This document shows positions 30,679 to 40,273 of a stretch of DNA of 40,487 bases, in pieces. The notes below the pieces were generated by a model. That model worked only from the letters and a program-made list of their open reading frames with translations. It was not told the DNA's origin and ran no database searches. The DNA is from Candidatus Tepidiaquacellales bacterium UBA6667 (GTDB lineage Bacteria > Bacteroidota > Ignavibacteria > Tepidaquicellales > Tepidaquicellaceae), in assembly GCA_002455255.1 (NCBI GenBank), contig DKKL01000034.1:166855-207341 (forward strand). Direction: 5' to 3'. Positions within the stretch are counted from its first letter, which is position 1; each line of letters begins with the position of its first letter. A program made the position numbers and the translations under genes.

Positions 30679-32802
30679 TTAATCATAAACCCGAGATTTG
30701 AGTAATTTATTTTCATTAATTTTTTTTCTCATCTCATCTTTAATTTCTTTTTCATGTTTACGTTTCACTTTTTTGAGGAAAAATTCCTGAATGTTGAGTT
30801 TCTTTTCACCGGGTAATAAAAGTTTTTTCATATAAGAACCATCAGATTGTAATACTCTTGATTTAACATTGTCAGTTAAATATAATTCCAGATATTCAAT
30901 TATATCATCTTTGATACCTTCATCTTCAACCGGAAAAAGCACTTCAACTCTTCTGTCAAAATTCCTCTCCATCCAATCAGCACTTCCGAGATATACGAGG
31001 GGGTTTCCATTATTGTTAAAGAAATATGCTCTGCTATGTTCTAAGAATCTTCCAACAATACTTTGCACTGAAATGTTTTCACTTAAATTTTCTATTCCCG
31101 GCTTTAAACAACAAATTCCTCTGACAATCATCTGTACCTGAACACCTGCTTTTGAAGCTTCATATAATTTCATAATGAGTTCGTCATCAAGAAAAGAATT
31201 ATTTTTTACAATTATTCTTCCCATTCCGGTTGTTTTATGACATTCAATTTCATTATTAATCAATGAAATTAATCTTTTTCTCATATGAACCGGAGCAACA
31301 ATGAATTTTTTGAAATTCAACTGTTTCGAAAATCCTGTGAGATAATTAAATAAATTAGATGCATCCGTGCCGAATAAATCATTACAGGTAAATAGTCCGA
31401 AATCTGTATATACTTTTGAAGTTGCAGGGTTATAATTTCCTGTACCTATATGTAAATATCTCTTCATACCAGATTCTTCTTTTCTAACAACAAGGGCAAG
31501 TTTGCAATGAGTTTTCAATCCCACTAATCCGTAAACAACATGAACACCAGCTTTTTCCAATGCACGAGCCCAGACAATATTATTTTCTTCATCAAATCTC
31601 GCTTTTAGTTCAACAACAGCGGTAACCTGTTTTCCATTTTCAGCAGCTTCTATTAAAGATTTAATTATAGGTGAATCACCTGAAGTCCTGTATAGTGTAA
31701 GTTTTATAGCATATACATTAGGATCTTCAGCCGCCTGAGCGATAAATTCAGATACAGAAGAGAAAGAATAAAATGGATGATGAAGAAAAATATCTCTTTG
31801 TGAAATTGCTTTAAAATAATCGTCACCTGCTTCTCTGAAATAAGATGATATTCTCGGAGTGAAACCTTCATATTTAAGTTCGCGTTTATCTATTTTGTAA
31901 AGCTCCATTAAATCACCAAGATTCAGGTATCCGTCTATTTTATAAATTTCGTGTTGTTTAACATTTAATTTATTAGTCAGAAAATGCAACAGGTTTTCAG
32001 GCATATTCTTATCAACTTCAAGACGTATCAAAATGCCTAATCTTCTTTTTTTAACTTCTTCTTCAATCAATTTTAACAAATCATCTGCTTCTTCTTCTTC
32101 ATATTCAATGTCTGCATTTCTAGTTATTCTGAAAGTGTAACATTCGGAAGTTTTCATTCCGAGAAAAAGTTTGGAAACATTGGCTTTGATTATCTGTACA
32201 ATTGAAATAAAATTATTTTCTTCGCCAAGTTTATAAAATCTTTGGATATTACTCGGAATCTGCATTACACAGACCTTTTCTTCATTTTCTTCAGTTTCAG
32301 GATCGTCAAGGATTATAGCAATTGCAAGAGAGCGATTAACAAGATTTGGAAAAGGATGTACATTATCAATCACAAGTGGAGTAAGAATCGGGAAAAGTTC
32401 TTTATCAAAATATTCGTCAACTAATTTCCTGTCGGATGAATCTAATTCAGAATAATCTAATAAATTTATACCGTTAAATTTAAGTTCCGGAATGATAACG
32501 TCATTAAAAGTTGAATACTGATCATTGACAAGTGGCACAAGTTTATTCCAAATATCAGACATTTGTTCAGAAGCAGTTTTGCCATCAGAAGATAATTCAT
32601 TTACATCAGAAACGATTTGTCTTTTTAGACCTGAAACCCGAATCATAAAAAATTCATCCAGATTATTGGAAAATATTGATAGAAATTTCACTCTTTCGAG
32701 TAAAGGATTAGTTACATCTTTGGCTTCTTCCAAAACTCTACGATTGAATTCAATCCAACTTAATTCTCTATTAAAAAAATATTCACTTTTAGGTTTTGAC
32801 AT
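30679..32802 (-). CDS. ppk1: Polyphosphate kinase 1
   Basis: 707 residues. N-terminal domain Y-F-F-N-R-E-L-S-W-I-E-F-N-x-R-V-L near 8-24, a head domain to about 320, then the two phospholipase-D-like catalytic domains: H-H-P-F-Y-S-F near 345, V-E-L-K-A-R-F-D-E-E-N-N near 406, H-I-G-T-G-N-Y-N with the autophosphorylated His at about residue 451, and Y-L-G-S-A-D-W-M-x-R-N-x-x-x-R-V-E near 605. It makes long-chain polyphosphate from ATP reversibly and supports stress survival. It is upstream of carB and kup by 64 bp on the same strand. The divergent intergenic region to 32980 is AT-rich, with TTTGACA at 32835-32841 and no certain promoter. Confidence 0.96.
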   Translation of the reverse strand: MSKPKSEYFFNRELSWIEFNRRVLEEAKDVTNPLLERVKFLSIFSNNLDEFFMIRVSGLKRQIVSDVNELSSDGKTASEQMSDIWNKLVPLVNDQYSTFNDVIIPELKFNGINLLDYSELDSSDRKLVDEYFDKELFPILTPLVIDNVHPFPNLVNRSLAIAIILDDPETEENEEKVCVMQIPSNIQRFYKLGEENNFISIVQIIKANVSKLFLGMKTSECYTFRITRNADIEYEEEEADDLLKLIEEEVKKRRLGILIRLEVDKNMPENLLHFLTNKLNVKQHEIYKIDGYLNLGDLMELYKIDKRELKYEGFTPRISSYFREAGDDYFKAISQRDIFLHHPFYSFSSVSEFIAQAAEDPNVYAIKLTLYRTSGDSPIIKSLIEAAENGKQVTAVVELKARFDEENNIVWARALEKAGVHVVYGLVGLKTHCKLALVVRKEESGMKRYLHIGTGNYNPATSKVYTDFGLFTCNDLFGTDASNLFNYLTGFSKQLNFKKFIVAPVHMRKRLISLINNEIECHKTTGMGRIIVKNNSFLDDELIMKLYEASKAGVQVQMIVRGICCLKPGIENLSENISVQSIVGRFLEHSRAYFFNNNGNPLVYLGSADWMERNFDRRVEVLFPVEDEGIKDDIIEYLELYLTDNVKSRVLQSDGSYMKKLLLPGEKKLNIQEFFLKKVKRKHEKEIKDEMRKKINENKLLKSRVYD

Positions 32803-32979
32803 AAAATTATCTCTAAAATACAGGATTTTAGAAGTTTGACAATTAAAATAATTTTAAAAAATATGAGAAACTATTCAGAAAAGTATATCAGTAATTATTT
32901 AATATTAAAAAATTAAAGTTCAATTCTGTTCTTAAATTGTTGTATTTTATAATTTTTAAAAGAGTTAATTTATAACATA

Positions 32980-34608
32980 ATGAGAAAAAAATTACTATTT
33001 TATTTCGTATTTCTGAATGTGGCTTATTCTCAGAATTTGCCTCAAACTTATAATTTTGACAGCACAATTACAAATACTTTTGACAGTATGATTGTATATG
33101 TCAGAAATCCCTTGAATGTTATATTAAGCATATCAAACACAAAAACTCAAACAAGATATTTTCAAAGCAGTTTAAATTCATTTAGTATAAATGCAAATGA
33201 CAGTCTTGGAGTAAAAGTATATTTCAAAACTCATCAGAATATGACTTTCACTGATTATATATCTTTTGAATCACAGCAATTGAATTATACTATTATTCAA
33301 AAACTGACAGCAACAGGTGTATATCCTGATACAATTTACAAATTCACTCAGGGCTTGCGAGATGAAGCATTGAAAAATGTTTTGAAACCATTCACTACTT
33401 TAAGTTATATTCAACTTGGATATAATGCAGCAAGAGATAGGATGTTTGAAACAGTTGATGATTACGGAGGGGACACAATAGAATGCGTTTATACAGGCAG
33501 GAAAATAAGAGCGACAAACAGAACGGAAGCACAGAGTCAGAATTTTAATACAGAGCATACTTGGCCACAAAGTTTCTTTAATGAACTTGAACCGATGAGA
33601 AGTGATTTATATCATTTATATCCGACGGACGAAACTGCAAATAATGTCAGGTCAAACTTTGATTTTGGCAGGGCAATATCAGGGGTAACCTGGAATGTAG
33701 GCGGATCGAAATTAGGATATGACTCAACCAATCAGCAGGTATTTGAACCAAGAGACATACAGAAAGGAAATATAGCGAGAGCGATTTTTTATTTTGCGAC
33801 AAAGTATGGAAACAACGGTGGGTTTTTGGATGCGAAGCAGGAGAATATTTTAAAGGTTTGGAATGGAACAGATACAGTAGATGCAAGAGAAAGATTGAGA
33901 AATGAAAGAGTGAGAAGTTTTCAGAATGTTCGAAATCCATTTATAGACCATCCGGAATTTGCTGAAAGGATTTTTACATTTTGGCAGACGACACCATCAA
34001 ATCCACGACCGGAAATCAGTGCGTCTCCAAATTCATTTAATTTTGATACAACAAGAAACGGAGACAGCAGTTTTTTTTATGTTTCTGTTTTCAATACGGG
34101 AATCGGAAATTTAACGATAATAGCATCGACATCTAACAATGTTTTTGAATTGGATGAAGTAACACATATAATTCCCGAAAATGAATACAAAAGAATCAGG
34201 GTTAAGTTCAAACCAATAGCACAGATTACAACATATACAGGTCAGTTAAGACTTGTCAACAGTGATTCACTTATAACAGTAAATATGACAGGAGTTTCAT
34301 CAAACAACGTAGGAATAATAAGTTTAAATTCCGAAATTCCTTCTCAATACAGATTGTGGCAAAACTATCCGAATCCGTTCAATTCACAAACGAGAATAAA
34401 ATTTGACATAGCTAAAAAAGATGGAGAAACAAAAATAAAGATTTATAATATAACCGGTAAAGAAATTTTAGGTTATCAATACACAAACTTGAGCAGCGGA
34501 AGATATGAAATGAATTTGAATTTTAATGATTTTCCATCAGGAGTATATTTTATCAAATTTCAATCAGGTGAATACAGGGAAATCAGAAAAATTAATTTAA
34601 TAAAATAA
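32980..34608 (+). CDS. T9SS-secreted endonuclease I
   Basis: 542 residues. Signal peptide 1-18 (K-K-L-L-F-Y-F-V-F-L-N-V-A-Y-S-Q). Residues 20-112 are an Ig-like/ASH-type beta domain. The endonuclease I domain (about 120-330) carries N-T-E-H-T-W-P-Q-S with H193, S-D-L-Y-H-L-Y-P-T-D at 208-217 and N-N-V-R-S-N, the beta-beta-alpha-metal signature. A second Ig-like domain (about 338-440) precedes the T9SS sorting domain at 459-542 (N-Y-P-N-P-F-N-S-Q-T, S-G-V-Y-F-I-K-F). Family enzymes are non-specific DNases; export suggests use of extracellular DNA for nutrients or biofilm. It is separated from the Omp28-like gene by 6 bp, so the two probably form an operon. Confidence 0.9.
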   Translation: MRKKLLFYFVFLNVAYSQNLPQTYNFDSTITNTFDSMIVYVRNPLNVILSISNTKTQTRYFQSSLNSFSINANDSLGVKVYFKTHQNMTFTDYISFESQQLNYTIIQKLTATGVYPDTIYKFTQGLRDEALKNVLKPFTTLSYIQLGYNAARDRMFETVDDYGGDTIECVYTGRKIRATNRTEAQSQNFNTEHTWPQSFFNELEPMRSDLYHLYPTDETANNVRSNFDFGRAISGVTWNVGGSKLGYDSTNQQVFEPRDIQKGNIARAIFYFATKYGNNGGFLDAKQENILKVWNGTDTVDARERLRNERVRSFQNVRNPFIDHPEFAERIFTFWQTTPSNPRPEISASPNSFNFDTTRNGDSSFFYVSVFNTGIGNLTIIASTSNNVFELDEVTHIIPENEYKRIRVKFKPIAQITTYTGQLRLVNSDSLITVNMTGVSSNNVGIISLNSEIPSQYRLWQNYPNPFNSQTRIKFDIAKKDGETKIKIYNITGKEILGYQYTNLSSGRYEMNLNFNDFPSGVYFIKFQSGEYREIRKINLIK

Positions 34609-34614
34609 AAAATT

Positions 34615-35661
34615 ATGAAAACTATTTTAACAATTTTAGCATTATTTATTTTTACGAATGTTAATCAAGCACAGATTAAGAAAGTTTTATGGGAAGAGTT
34701 TACCAATGCCTCATGTGCACCATGTGCAGCGAACAATCCTGCTTTGAAAGCATATATGGATTCAAAGGGGGATACAATCATTGGGATAAAATATCATACA
34801 AATTTTCCGGGGTTTGACCCGATGTATAATTTGAATCCTACACAAGTGGAGCAAAGAAGAGGAGGATATTATACTGATGTGAATGCTGTGCCATGGTTAA
34901 AGGGAGACGGGAATGTATTTCCTGATATTTGGCCATTTTCACAGGCAAATTTTGATCAGGCATTTAATACAAGAAAAGTGATTGTACCTCCTTTGAGAAT
35001 TATAGTATTTGATGTGAAAGGTCCTGGTGATTCAATAACTTCAACAGTTCAGATTAATATAACACAAACATTACCTGCGGGAAATTATAAATTACGAGTG
35101 ATGGCAGTGGAGAAAGTTGTTCAATATGCGACACCACCAGGGAATAATGGAGAAATGATTTTTCCTCATGTATTCAGAAAAGGTGTTCCAAATATGGATG
35201 GAATTTCAATTCCTACAAATACAGGGATTTACACATATTATTTCAGATACAAGCGAGAGATAGAATGGGTAGATTCAAATATAGTTACCGTAGCATTTGT
35301 GCAGAATGACGGAGCAACAAATAAAGAAGTTTTAAATGTAAATCTAACAGGAGATTTGGTTCCCGTTGGGATTGAGAACACATCAAGTTTATCACCTGAG
35401 AAATATTCATTATCACAAAACTATCCAAATCCATTTAATCCATCTACATCAATAAAATTCAGTTTACCAAAGTCAGAGAATGTGAAATTGGTAGTATTTA
35501 ATTCTTTAGGTAAAGAAGTTGCGACATTAGTAAATGAGAAATTAATTTCCGGAGAATACGAAATAGAATTTGAAGCAGGAAATTTAGCGAGTGGGGTATA
35601 TTATTATACGATTGAGTCGGGAGAATTCCGAGAAACGAGAAAGATGGTATTGATGAAGTAA
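34615..35661 (+). CDS. Omp28-like thioredoxin-fold exported protein with T9SS sorting domain
   Basis: 348 residues. Signal peptide 1-19 (I-L-A-L-F-I-F-T-N-V-N-Q-A). E-E-F-T-N-A-S-C-A-P-C-A-A-N-N-P near 26-41 carries a C-x-x-C redox-like pair, as in Omp28 and related T9SS cargo proteins. Residues to about 255 are beta-rich with N-V-T-G/L-N-L elements. The T9SS sorting domain at 266-348 is very well preserved (N-Y-P-N-P-F-N-P-S-T-S-I-K-F-S-L-P, L-A-S-G-V-Y-Y-Y-T). The CxxC segment suggests a disulfide or thiol function outside the cell, not proven. It follows the endonuclease gene by 6 bp. Confidence 0.85.
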   Translation: MKTILTILALFIFTNVNQAQIKKVLWEEFTNASCAPCAANNPALKAYMDSKGDTIIGIKYHTNFPGFDPMYNLNPTQVEQRRGGYYTDVNAVPWLKGDGNVFPDIWPFSQANFDQAFNTRKVIVPPLRIIVFDVKGPGDSITSTVQINITQTLPAGNYKLRVMAVEKVVQYATPPGNNGEMIFPHVFRKGVPNMDGISIPTNTGIYTYYFRYKREIEWVDSNIVTVAFVQNDGATNKEVLNVNLTGDLVPVGIENTSSLSPEKYSLSQNYPNPFNPSTSIKFSLPKSENVKLVVFNSLGKEVATLVNEKLISGEYEIEFEAGNLASGVYYYTIESGEFRETRKMVLMK

Positions 35662-35695
35662 GAATAAATATTGATTATTTATTTTATAATATTAA

Positions 35696-36796
35696 ATGGA
35701 TATTTCAGGAAAAATAAAAGGAATTAAATATAAAATACTTTTAAATGAAAAGTTAAAACAATTTAGTTTAAATAAGTTTGAAATAAATGAAACTCCACCT
35801 ACTTGTTTAATTATTCATGAAAACAATGTTATCGCCATATCTAAATGGGTTTCACCAAAAAGAACCAGGTCATATCCATTTGAAAGAATTTATAACTCAC
35901 TAAGTTCTTCAAAAAAAATAACAGTTATACCGATTATCAAAGATGAAGGTTTAGCCGGAGACAGAGATTTTATACAATGGGACACTGTTTCTTTAATGTC
36001 TTTGCTTGATGTATTTATAATATTTGCATATTATGAAAGAGCTGAAGTTAATAATGGTAACAAATTCAAAATTACTAACCAAAAATTTAATAACTCTTAT
36101 GTAATCTCAAAAATAAAAGAAATCGAACAATATCACAGTTCGGCATTACATTGGAATTTAAATGAACTGAAATCAAACCTCCATAAAATTATTGACAAAG
36201 TGATATCCTCATACTCAAGAATCGGAATGAAAACAAATGTTCCGTTGCACAGTATTAAGGGTATAAATCAATTCAAAGAAAAAATCGGAAAAGATGTTTC
36301 AATGTTTATGGAGTTTTCAAGAGCAAAGTCACAAAAAGCACAAGAAAGAGAATTTGTAACCAAACAACCTAAAGAGAGTTTATCCTCTCTTACAAAAGCA
36401 AAAATAACTATAAACAATTATTTAGGAGGAAAATATTTTTTAACTGTTGATGAAGTAAAAATTACTAAAGATAAAATTTTATTAATGGAAGGGAAGCATA
36501 GTAAAAATAATACTCTTCCTGCCTTAAGTGATATAAAAGATGGATTGTTAAAAATGATATTGTACAGTAATTTGAAGGACATAACTGTTAATGGAAAAAG
36601 AAGGAAAAGTGACTCCGTTCTCTGCTTAACATCCTCAAAACTTTCCGGATTTATTACTTCTAATAATACTCAAAAACAAATAACTAACTTCTTCATTAAA
36701 AATAAATTTTCTAAAACTCAGATTGAGATTATGAAAAAATTAATATCAGAAGCAAAGAAAAATAAATTTACTTTAAATGTTAAATTTTCGAAATGA
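35696..36796 (+). CDS. Candidate restriction endonuclease partnering a DNA adenine methylase
   Basis: 366 residues, no family recognised with confidence. It overlaps the methylase start by 4 bases (ATGA), the usual coupling of restriction-modification pairs. Near residues 50-115 there is a conserved-looking block: I-S-K-W-V-S-P-K-R-T-R-S-Y-P-F-E-R-I-Y, P-I-I-K-D-E-G-L-A-G-D-R-D-F-I-Q-W-D. A plausible PD-(D/E)xK core is D252 (T-V-D-E-V-K), then a hydrophobic strand I-L-L-M-E-G-K with E265 and K267. Near residues 280-290 the helix following it has D-x-L-L-K-M. No zinc or HNH motif. The nuclease call is from neighbourhood and the E-x-K strand. No signal peptide or membrane segment. Confidence 0.6.
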   Translation: MDISGKIKGIKYKILLNEKLKQFSLNKFEINETPPTCLIIHENNVIAISKWVSPKRTRSYPFERIYNSLSSSKKITVIPIIKDEGLAGDRDFIQWDTVSLMSLLDVFIIFAYYERAEVNNGNKFKITNQKFNNSYVISKIKEIEQYHSSALHWNLNELKSNLHKIIDKVISSYSRIGMKTNVPLHSIKGINQFKEKIGKDVSMFMEFSRAKSQKAQEREFVTKQPKESLSSLTKAKITINNYLGGKYFLTVDEVKITKDKILLMEGKHSKNNTLPALSDIKDGLLKMILYSNLKDITVNGKRRKSDSVLCLTSSKLSGFITSNNTQKQITNFFIKNKFSKTQIEIMKKLISEAKKNKFTLNVKFSK

Positions 36797-37638
36797 TAAA
36801 GAGTCCTTTAAGATATCCAGGTGGTAAAAGCAAAGCAGTAGATTTAATTTCAAAATTAATTCCTGAATTTGATGAATTCAGAGAACCATTTGTTGGTGGT
36901 GGCTCTGTATTCATTTATACAAAACAAAAGTACCCTGATAAAACTTATTGGATAAATGATATTTATTTTGAACTTTTCAAATTTTGGGAAATTTCTCAGA
37001 AAGATATACATAGTTTAACAGATAAAATTTATGAATGGAGAAATAAATATTCTGTTGGAAAAGATTTGCACCGTTATTTGAATAAAAATTTGAATACTTT
37101 TAACGATATTGAAAGAGCAGCTGCGTTTTTTATTTTCAACAGAATTACATTTTCAGGGACGAGCCTAAGCGGTGGGTATAGTGAAGCATCGTTTAAAGGG
37201 CGATTCACAGAAAGCAGTATTGTAAGGTTATATGAATTCGCCAAATTATTAAATGGTTCAAAAATAACTAATTTAGATTATAGAGAAGTTGTAAACAAAG
37301 ATGGCGAAAATGTTTTTATTTTTTTAGACCCACCTTATTTTTCTGCAACGAAATCAGCATTGTATGGAAAAAACGGAAACTTACATAAATTATTTAACCA
37401 CCAAATATTTGCAGAAACAATGAAAAAAAATAATCATAAATGGTTAATAACCTATGATGATTGTGAATATATAAGATCTTTATTTTCATTTGCAAATATT
37501 ATTCCTTGGGATTTAACATACGGGATGAGAAATGTAGTCCAAAATTCCGATAAAACAGGTAAAGAACTATTTATCTCAAACTATTTAACTGAAATACCTC
37601 AAAGTAATCAATTTTCTATGGCATTTGATTATAAATAG
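36793..37638 (+). CDS. D12-class DNA adenine-N6 methyltransferase (Dam family)
   Basis: 281 residues, the usual size. Motifs in the D12/alpha order: X R-Y-P-G-G-K-S-K (7-14), I E-P-F-V-G-G-G-S-V-F (31-40), N-R-I-T-F-S-G-T (116-123) and the catalytic IV D-P-P-Y-F at 179-183. The target-recognition segment is not assignable. The enzyme transfers a methyl group from SAM to N6 of adenine in a short site, protecting host DNA against the adjacent nuclease. Family members include GATC methylases, but specificity cannot be read. It overlaps the upstream gene by 4 bp. Base composition looks like the neighbours, with no mobile element visible near it. Confidence 0.92.
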   Translation: MIKSPLRYPGGKSKAVDLISKLIPEFDEFREPFVGGGSVFIYTKQKYPDKTYWINDIYFELFKFWEISQKDIHSLTDKIYEWRNKYSVGKDLHRYLNKNLNTFNDIERAAAFFIFNRITFSGTSLSGGYSEASFKGRFTESSIVRLYEFAKLLNGSKITNLDYREVVNKDGENVFIFLDPPYFSATKSALYGKNGNLHKLFNHQIFAETMKKNNHKWLITYDDCEYIRSLFSFANIIPWDLTYGMRNVVQNSDKTGKELFISNYLTEIPQSNQFSMAFDYK

Positions 37639-37773
37639 TGCCTAATAGATTTTCGAATCAAACCAATCTCAATTTTTATTGGAGTTATTAACTTAAAATA
37701 AATCTATTATTCTAAAAACAAAATGTTATGTTTTTTTATTGGGTTTTGCATTTAATAAGGTTTTGAAAAATGG

Positions 37774-37781
37774 TATATTTG
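37774..37781 (+). promoter_or_regulatory. Candidate -7 element before the deoxyhypusine-synthase-like gene
   Basis: TATATTTG matches the Bacteroidota -7 form TAnnTTTG, 35 bases before the ATG at 37816. The best upstream -33-like TTTTG (37744-37748) is farther than ideal. The rest of the 178-bp gap is AT-rich. Confidence 0.4.
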
Positions 37782-37815
37782 TTTTAATAACTAACCAATT
37801 TAATTTTCAATAAAA

Positions 37816-38853
37816 ATGCCAACAAAAAAAGAATTTCTAAAAGAAACTATTCAACATATTGATATAAAAAAACATAATGTTGTTCCTATAATTGATGATA
37901 TGAAAAATATGGCTTTTTCATCAAGAGATCTTGCACAAGCAGCAGAATATTATGATATGATGCTGAAAGATGAAAACTGTTCAGTAATGCTTTGTCTTGC
38001 AGGATCATTGTTTTCAGCCGGATTGAAAAATGTGGTTGTTGATATGATTAGAAATAATATGGTAGATATGATTGTATCTACAGGTGCTGTGATAGTAGAT
38101 CAGGACTTTTTTGAAGGGCTTGGTTTCAAACATTATAAAGGTTCTCAATTTGCTGATGATAATGTTTTACGAGAATTGATGATAGACAGAATTTATGATA
38201 CTTATATAGATGAAGAAGATTTAAGAGTTTGTGATATGACAATTGCAGAAATTTGTGATAAACTCGAAAAAAGACCATATTCATCAAGGGAGTTTATCTG
38301 GCATATGGGAGAATATTTATCAAAGAATGGTAAGAATAAAGATTCAGTAGTATTGGCGGCTTATGAACATAATGTTCCAATCTTTGTACCTGCATTCTCG
38401 GATTGCTCTGCAGGATTTGGATTTGTTCATCATCAGTTTAACAATCCTGATTCACATTTATCATTGGATTCTGCAAAAGATTTTCTTGAGTTGACAAAAT
38501 TAAAGTTAGAAGCAAACGAAACAGGTTTATATATGATAGGAGGTGGAGTTCCGAAGAATTTTGCACAGGATACAGTTGTAGCTGCTGAAATTTTAGGAAA
38601 AGAAGTTCCGATGCATAAATATGCAATTCAGGTTACTGTTGCGGATGACAGGGACGGAGCATTATCCGGTTCTACATTGAAAGAAGCAAGCAGCTGGGGA
38701 AAAGTGGATATGACTTATGAACAAATGGTTTATTGTGAAGCGACTATTGCAATGCCTCTTATCAGTGGATATGCATATCACAAAGGTAACTGGAAAAACA
38801 GAAGAAAAAGAGAATTTCAAAAATTGTTTTTGAATGAAACTGTTTCAGCTTAA
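37816..38853 (+). CDS. Deoxyhypusine-synthase-like protein (bacterial family)
   Basis: 345 residues, spanning the whole DHS fold. F-S-S-R-D-L-A-Q-A at 34-42, C-L-A-G-S-L near 60 with S-A-G-L-K, V-S-T-G-A near 87 (NAD site), H-H-Q-F-N near 205, I-G-G-G-V-P-K-N near 241 and D-G-A-L-S-G-S near 280 leading to S-S-W-G-K with K296, the residue equivalent to the catalytic Lys of eukaryotic DHS (S-W-G-K). In eukaryotes DHS transfers an aminobutyl group from spermidine to eIF5A Lys. Bacteria lack eIF5A, and some bacterial homologues make homospermidine instead, so a polyamine role is likely. It is 27 bp before an aminotransferase. Confidence 0.88.
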   Translation: MPTKKEFLKETIQHIDIKKHNVVPIIDDMKNMAFSSRDLAQAAEYYDMMLKDENCSVMLCLAGSLFSAGLKNVVVDMIRNNMVDMIVSTGAVIVDQDFFEGLGFKHYKGSQFADDNVLRELMIDRIYDTYIDEEDLRVCDMTIAEICDKLEKRPYSSREFIWHMGEYLSKNGKNKDSVVLAAYEHNVPIFVPAFSDCSAGFGFVHHQFNNPDSHLSLDSAKDFLELTKLKLEANETGLYMIGGGVPKNFAQDTVVAAEILGKEVPMHKYAIQVTVADDRDGALSGSTLKEASSWGKVDMTYEQMVYCEATIAMPLISGYAYHKGNWKNRRKREFQKLFLNETVSA

Positions 38854-38880
38854 TTATAAAAAGACTTAAGGAATCATAAA

Positions 38881-40188
38881 ATGGATAAAGTTCTTGAAAA
38901 AGCACAATTAAAGATATCAGAAAAAGATCTTAAAGTTTCGGATATGGCTGAGACGCTGGTTTTCTCGGAAATAGTAAAACTTGCTAATGAAATAAACGAT
39001 AAGATAAACAGCGGGGAAAGAGTTTTTAATTTAACAATTGGTGATTTTAATTCACATATTTTTCCAATACCGGATGAGTTTAAAGATTTGATAATAAAAT
39101 CGTATAATCATCATGATACGAACTATCCGGTTGCCGGGGGAATGCCTACACTTAAGAGTGCTATTTCAGAATTTATAAAACGAAAAGAAGGACTTGATTA
39201 TAAACCATCAGAGATAACGGTAGCAAGCGGAGCGAGACCATTAATTTTTTCAACATTTAATACACTTGTAAATCCCGGAGAAAAGGTTTTATATCCTGTA
39301 CCATCCTGGAACAATAATCATTACACTCATATTTCATTTGCAGAGCATATATGCGTAGAGACGAGACCGGAAAATAATTTTATGCCTTATGCGAGCGATA
39401 TCAAACCATACATAAAGGATGTTGCTTTGATTTCACTTTGTTCCCCATTAAACCCAACAGGGACGGTTCTGACGGAAGAGAATTTAAGAGAGATATGTGA
39501 TTTGATATTGGAAGAGAATCACATAAGAATAAGCGAAGGAAAAAAGCCGGTATATTTAATGTTTGATCAGATTTACTGGGTATTAACATACGGGGATATT
39601 AAGCATATATCACCTGTTTCGATTTATCCCGAGATGAAGAATTTCACTATATTTATAGATGGAATGTCAAAATACTTTGCTGCGACGGGAGTAAGACTTG
39701 GATGGTCACTTGCACCGGCATCTATTACTGACAGGTTTAAGACAATGATAGCACATATGGGAGCGTGGGCTCCGAAAGCAGAGCAGATAGCAGCTTCGCA
39801 TTACTTGAAAGATACTGAGAATGTGGATAAGTATTTGGAGCATTTCAAAGATGAGTTGAGTTACAGGTTGAATAAGTTTTATGAGGGTTTGACGAAATTG
39901 AAAGATAAGGGATTTGGGATTGAAGTGATACCACCGCAGGCGGCGATATATCTTACAATAAAAGTTGATTTGATTGGGAAGAAGAAGCCGGATGGTTGTG
40001 TGATAAGTTCATCTCAGGATACGACAAGGTATTTGATCAACGAGGCAAAGATGGGGGTTGTTCCATTTTATGCATTTGGATCACCGGAGACTTCACAGTG
40101 GTTTAGGTTATCTGTTGGGACAGTTAAGAGGGATGAGATTGATGAATGTGTTGGGAATCTTGAAAGTGCGTTAAGTAGGTTGCAGTAG
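38881..40188 (+). CDS. Class I/II PLP-dependent aminotransferase
   Basis: 435 residues. Fold type I signature elements: Y-P-V-A-G-G near 83, A-S-G-A-R-P near 115, N-P-T-G at 191-194, F-D-Q-I-Y-W near 228 and the PLP lysine K264 in D-G-M-S-K-Y-F-A-A-T-G-V-R-L-G-W. The C-terminal substrate-Arg region reads W-F-R-L-S-V-G. It resembles aspartate/aromatic-type aminotransferases; substrate not assignable. It follows the DHS-like gene by 27 bp on the same strand, with a purine-rich AAGGAAT in the gap, so the two are probably co-transcribed. Its last few hundred bases are richer in G than the upstream part. Confidence 0.87.
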   Translation: MDKVLEKAQLKISEKDLKVSDMAETLVFSEIVKLANEINDKINSGERVFNLTIGDFNSHIFPIPDEFKDLIIKSYNHHDTNYPVAGGMPTLKSAISEFIKRKEGLDYKPSEITVASGARPLIFSTFNTLVNPGEKVLYPVPSWNNNHYTHISFAEHICVETRPENNFMPYASDIKPYIKDVALISLCSPLNPTGTVLTEENLREICDLILEENHIRISEGKKPVYLMFDQIYWVLTYGDIKHISPVSIYPEMKNFTIFIDGMSKYFAATGVRLGWSLAPASITDRFKTMIAHMGAWAPKAEQIAASHYLKDTENVDKYLEHFKDELSYRLNKFYEGLTKLKDKGFGIEVIPPQAAIYLTIKVDLIGKKKPDGCVISSSQDTTRYLINEAKMGVVPFYAFGSPETSQWFRLSVGTVKRDEIDECVGNLESALSRLQ

Positions 40189-40222
40189 GGGTTGGGTGTG
40201 GGAGAAAGAAGTAATAGTAGAA

Positions 40223-40252
40223 CGCAGGAGTCCTCTACGAGAGACTCCTGCG
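40223..40252. repeat. Long hairpin after the aminotransferase gene
   Basis: CGCAGGAGT (40223-40231) pairs with ACTCCTGCG (40244-40252), and CTCT (40233-40236) with AGAG (40240-40243) around a 3-base loop; one bulged C. There is no T-run, so it is a palindromic repeat rather than a classical terminator, though it may end transcription or protect the 3' end. Confidence 0.7.
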
Positions 40253-40273
40253 GGAAAGTAGAATAATAAGGAA

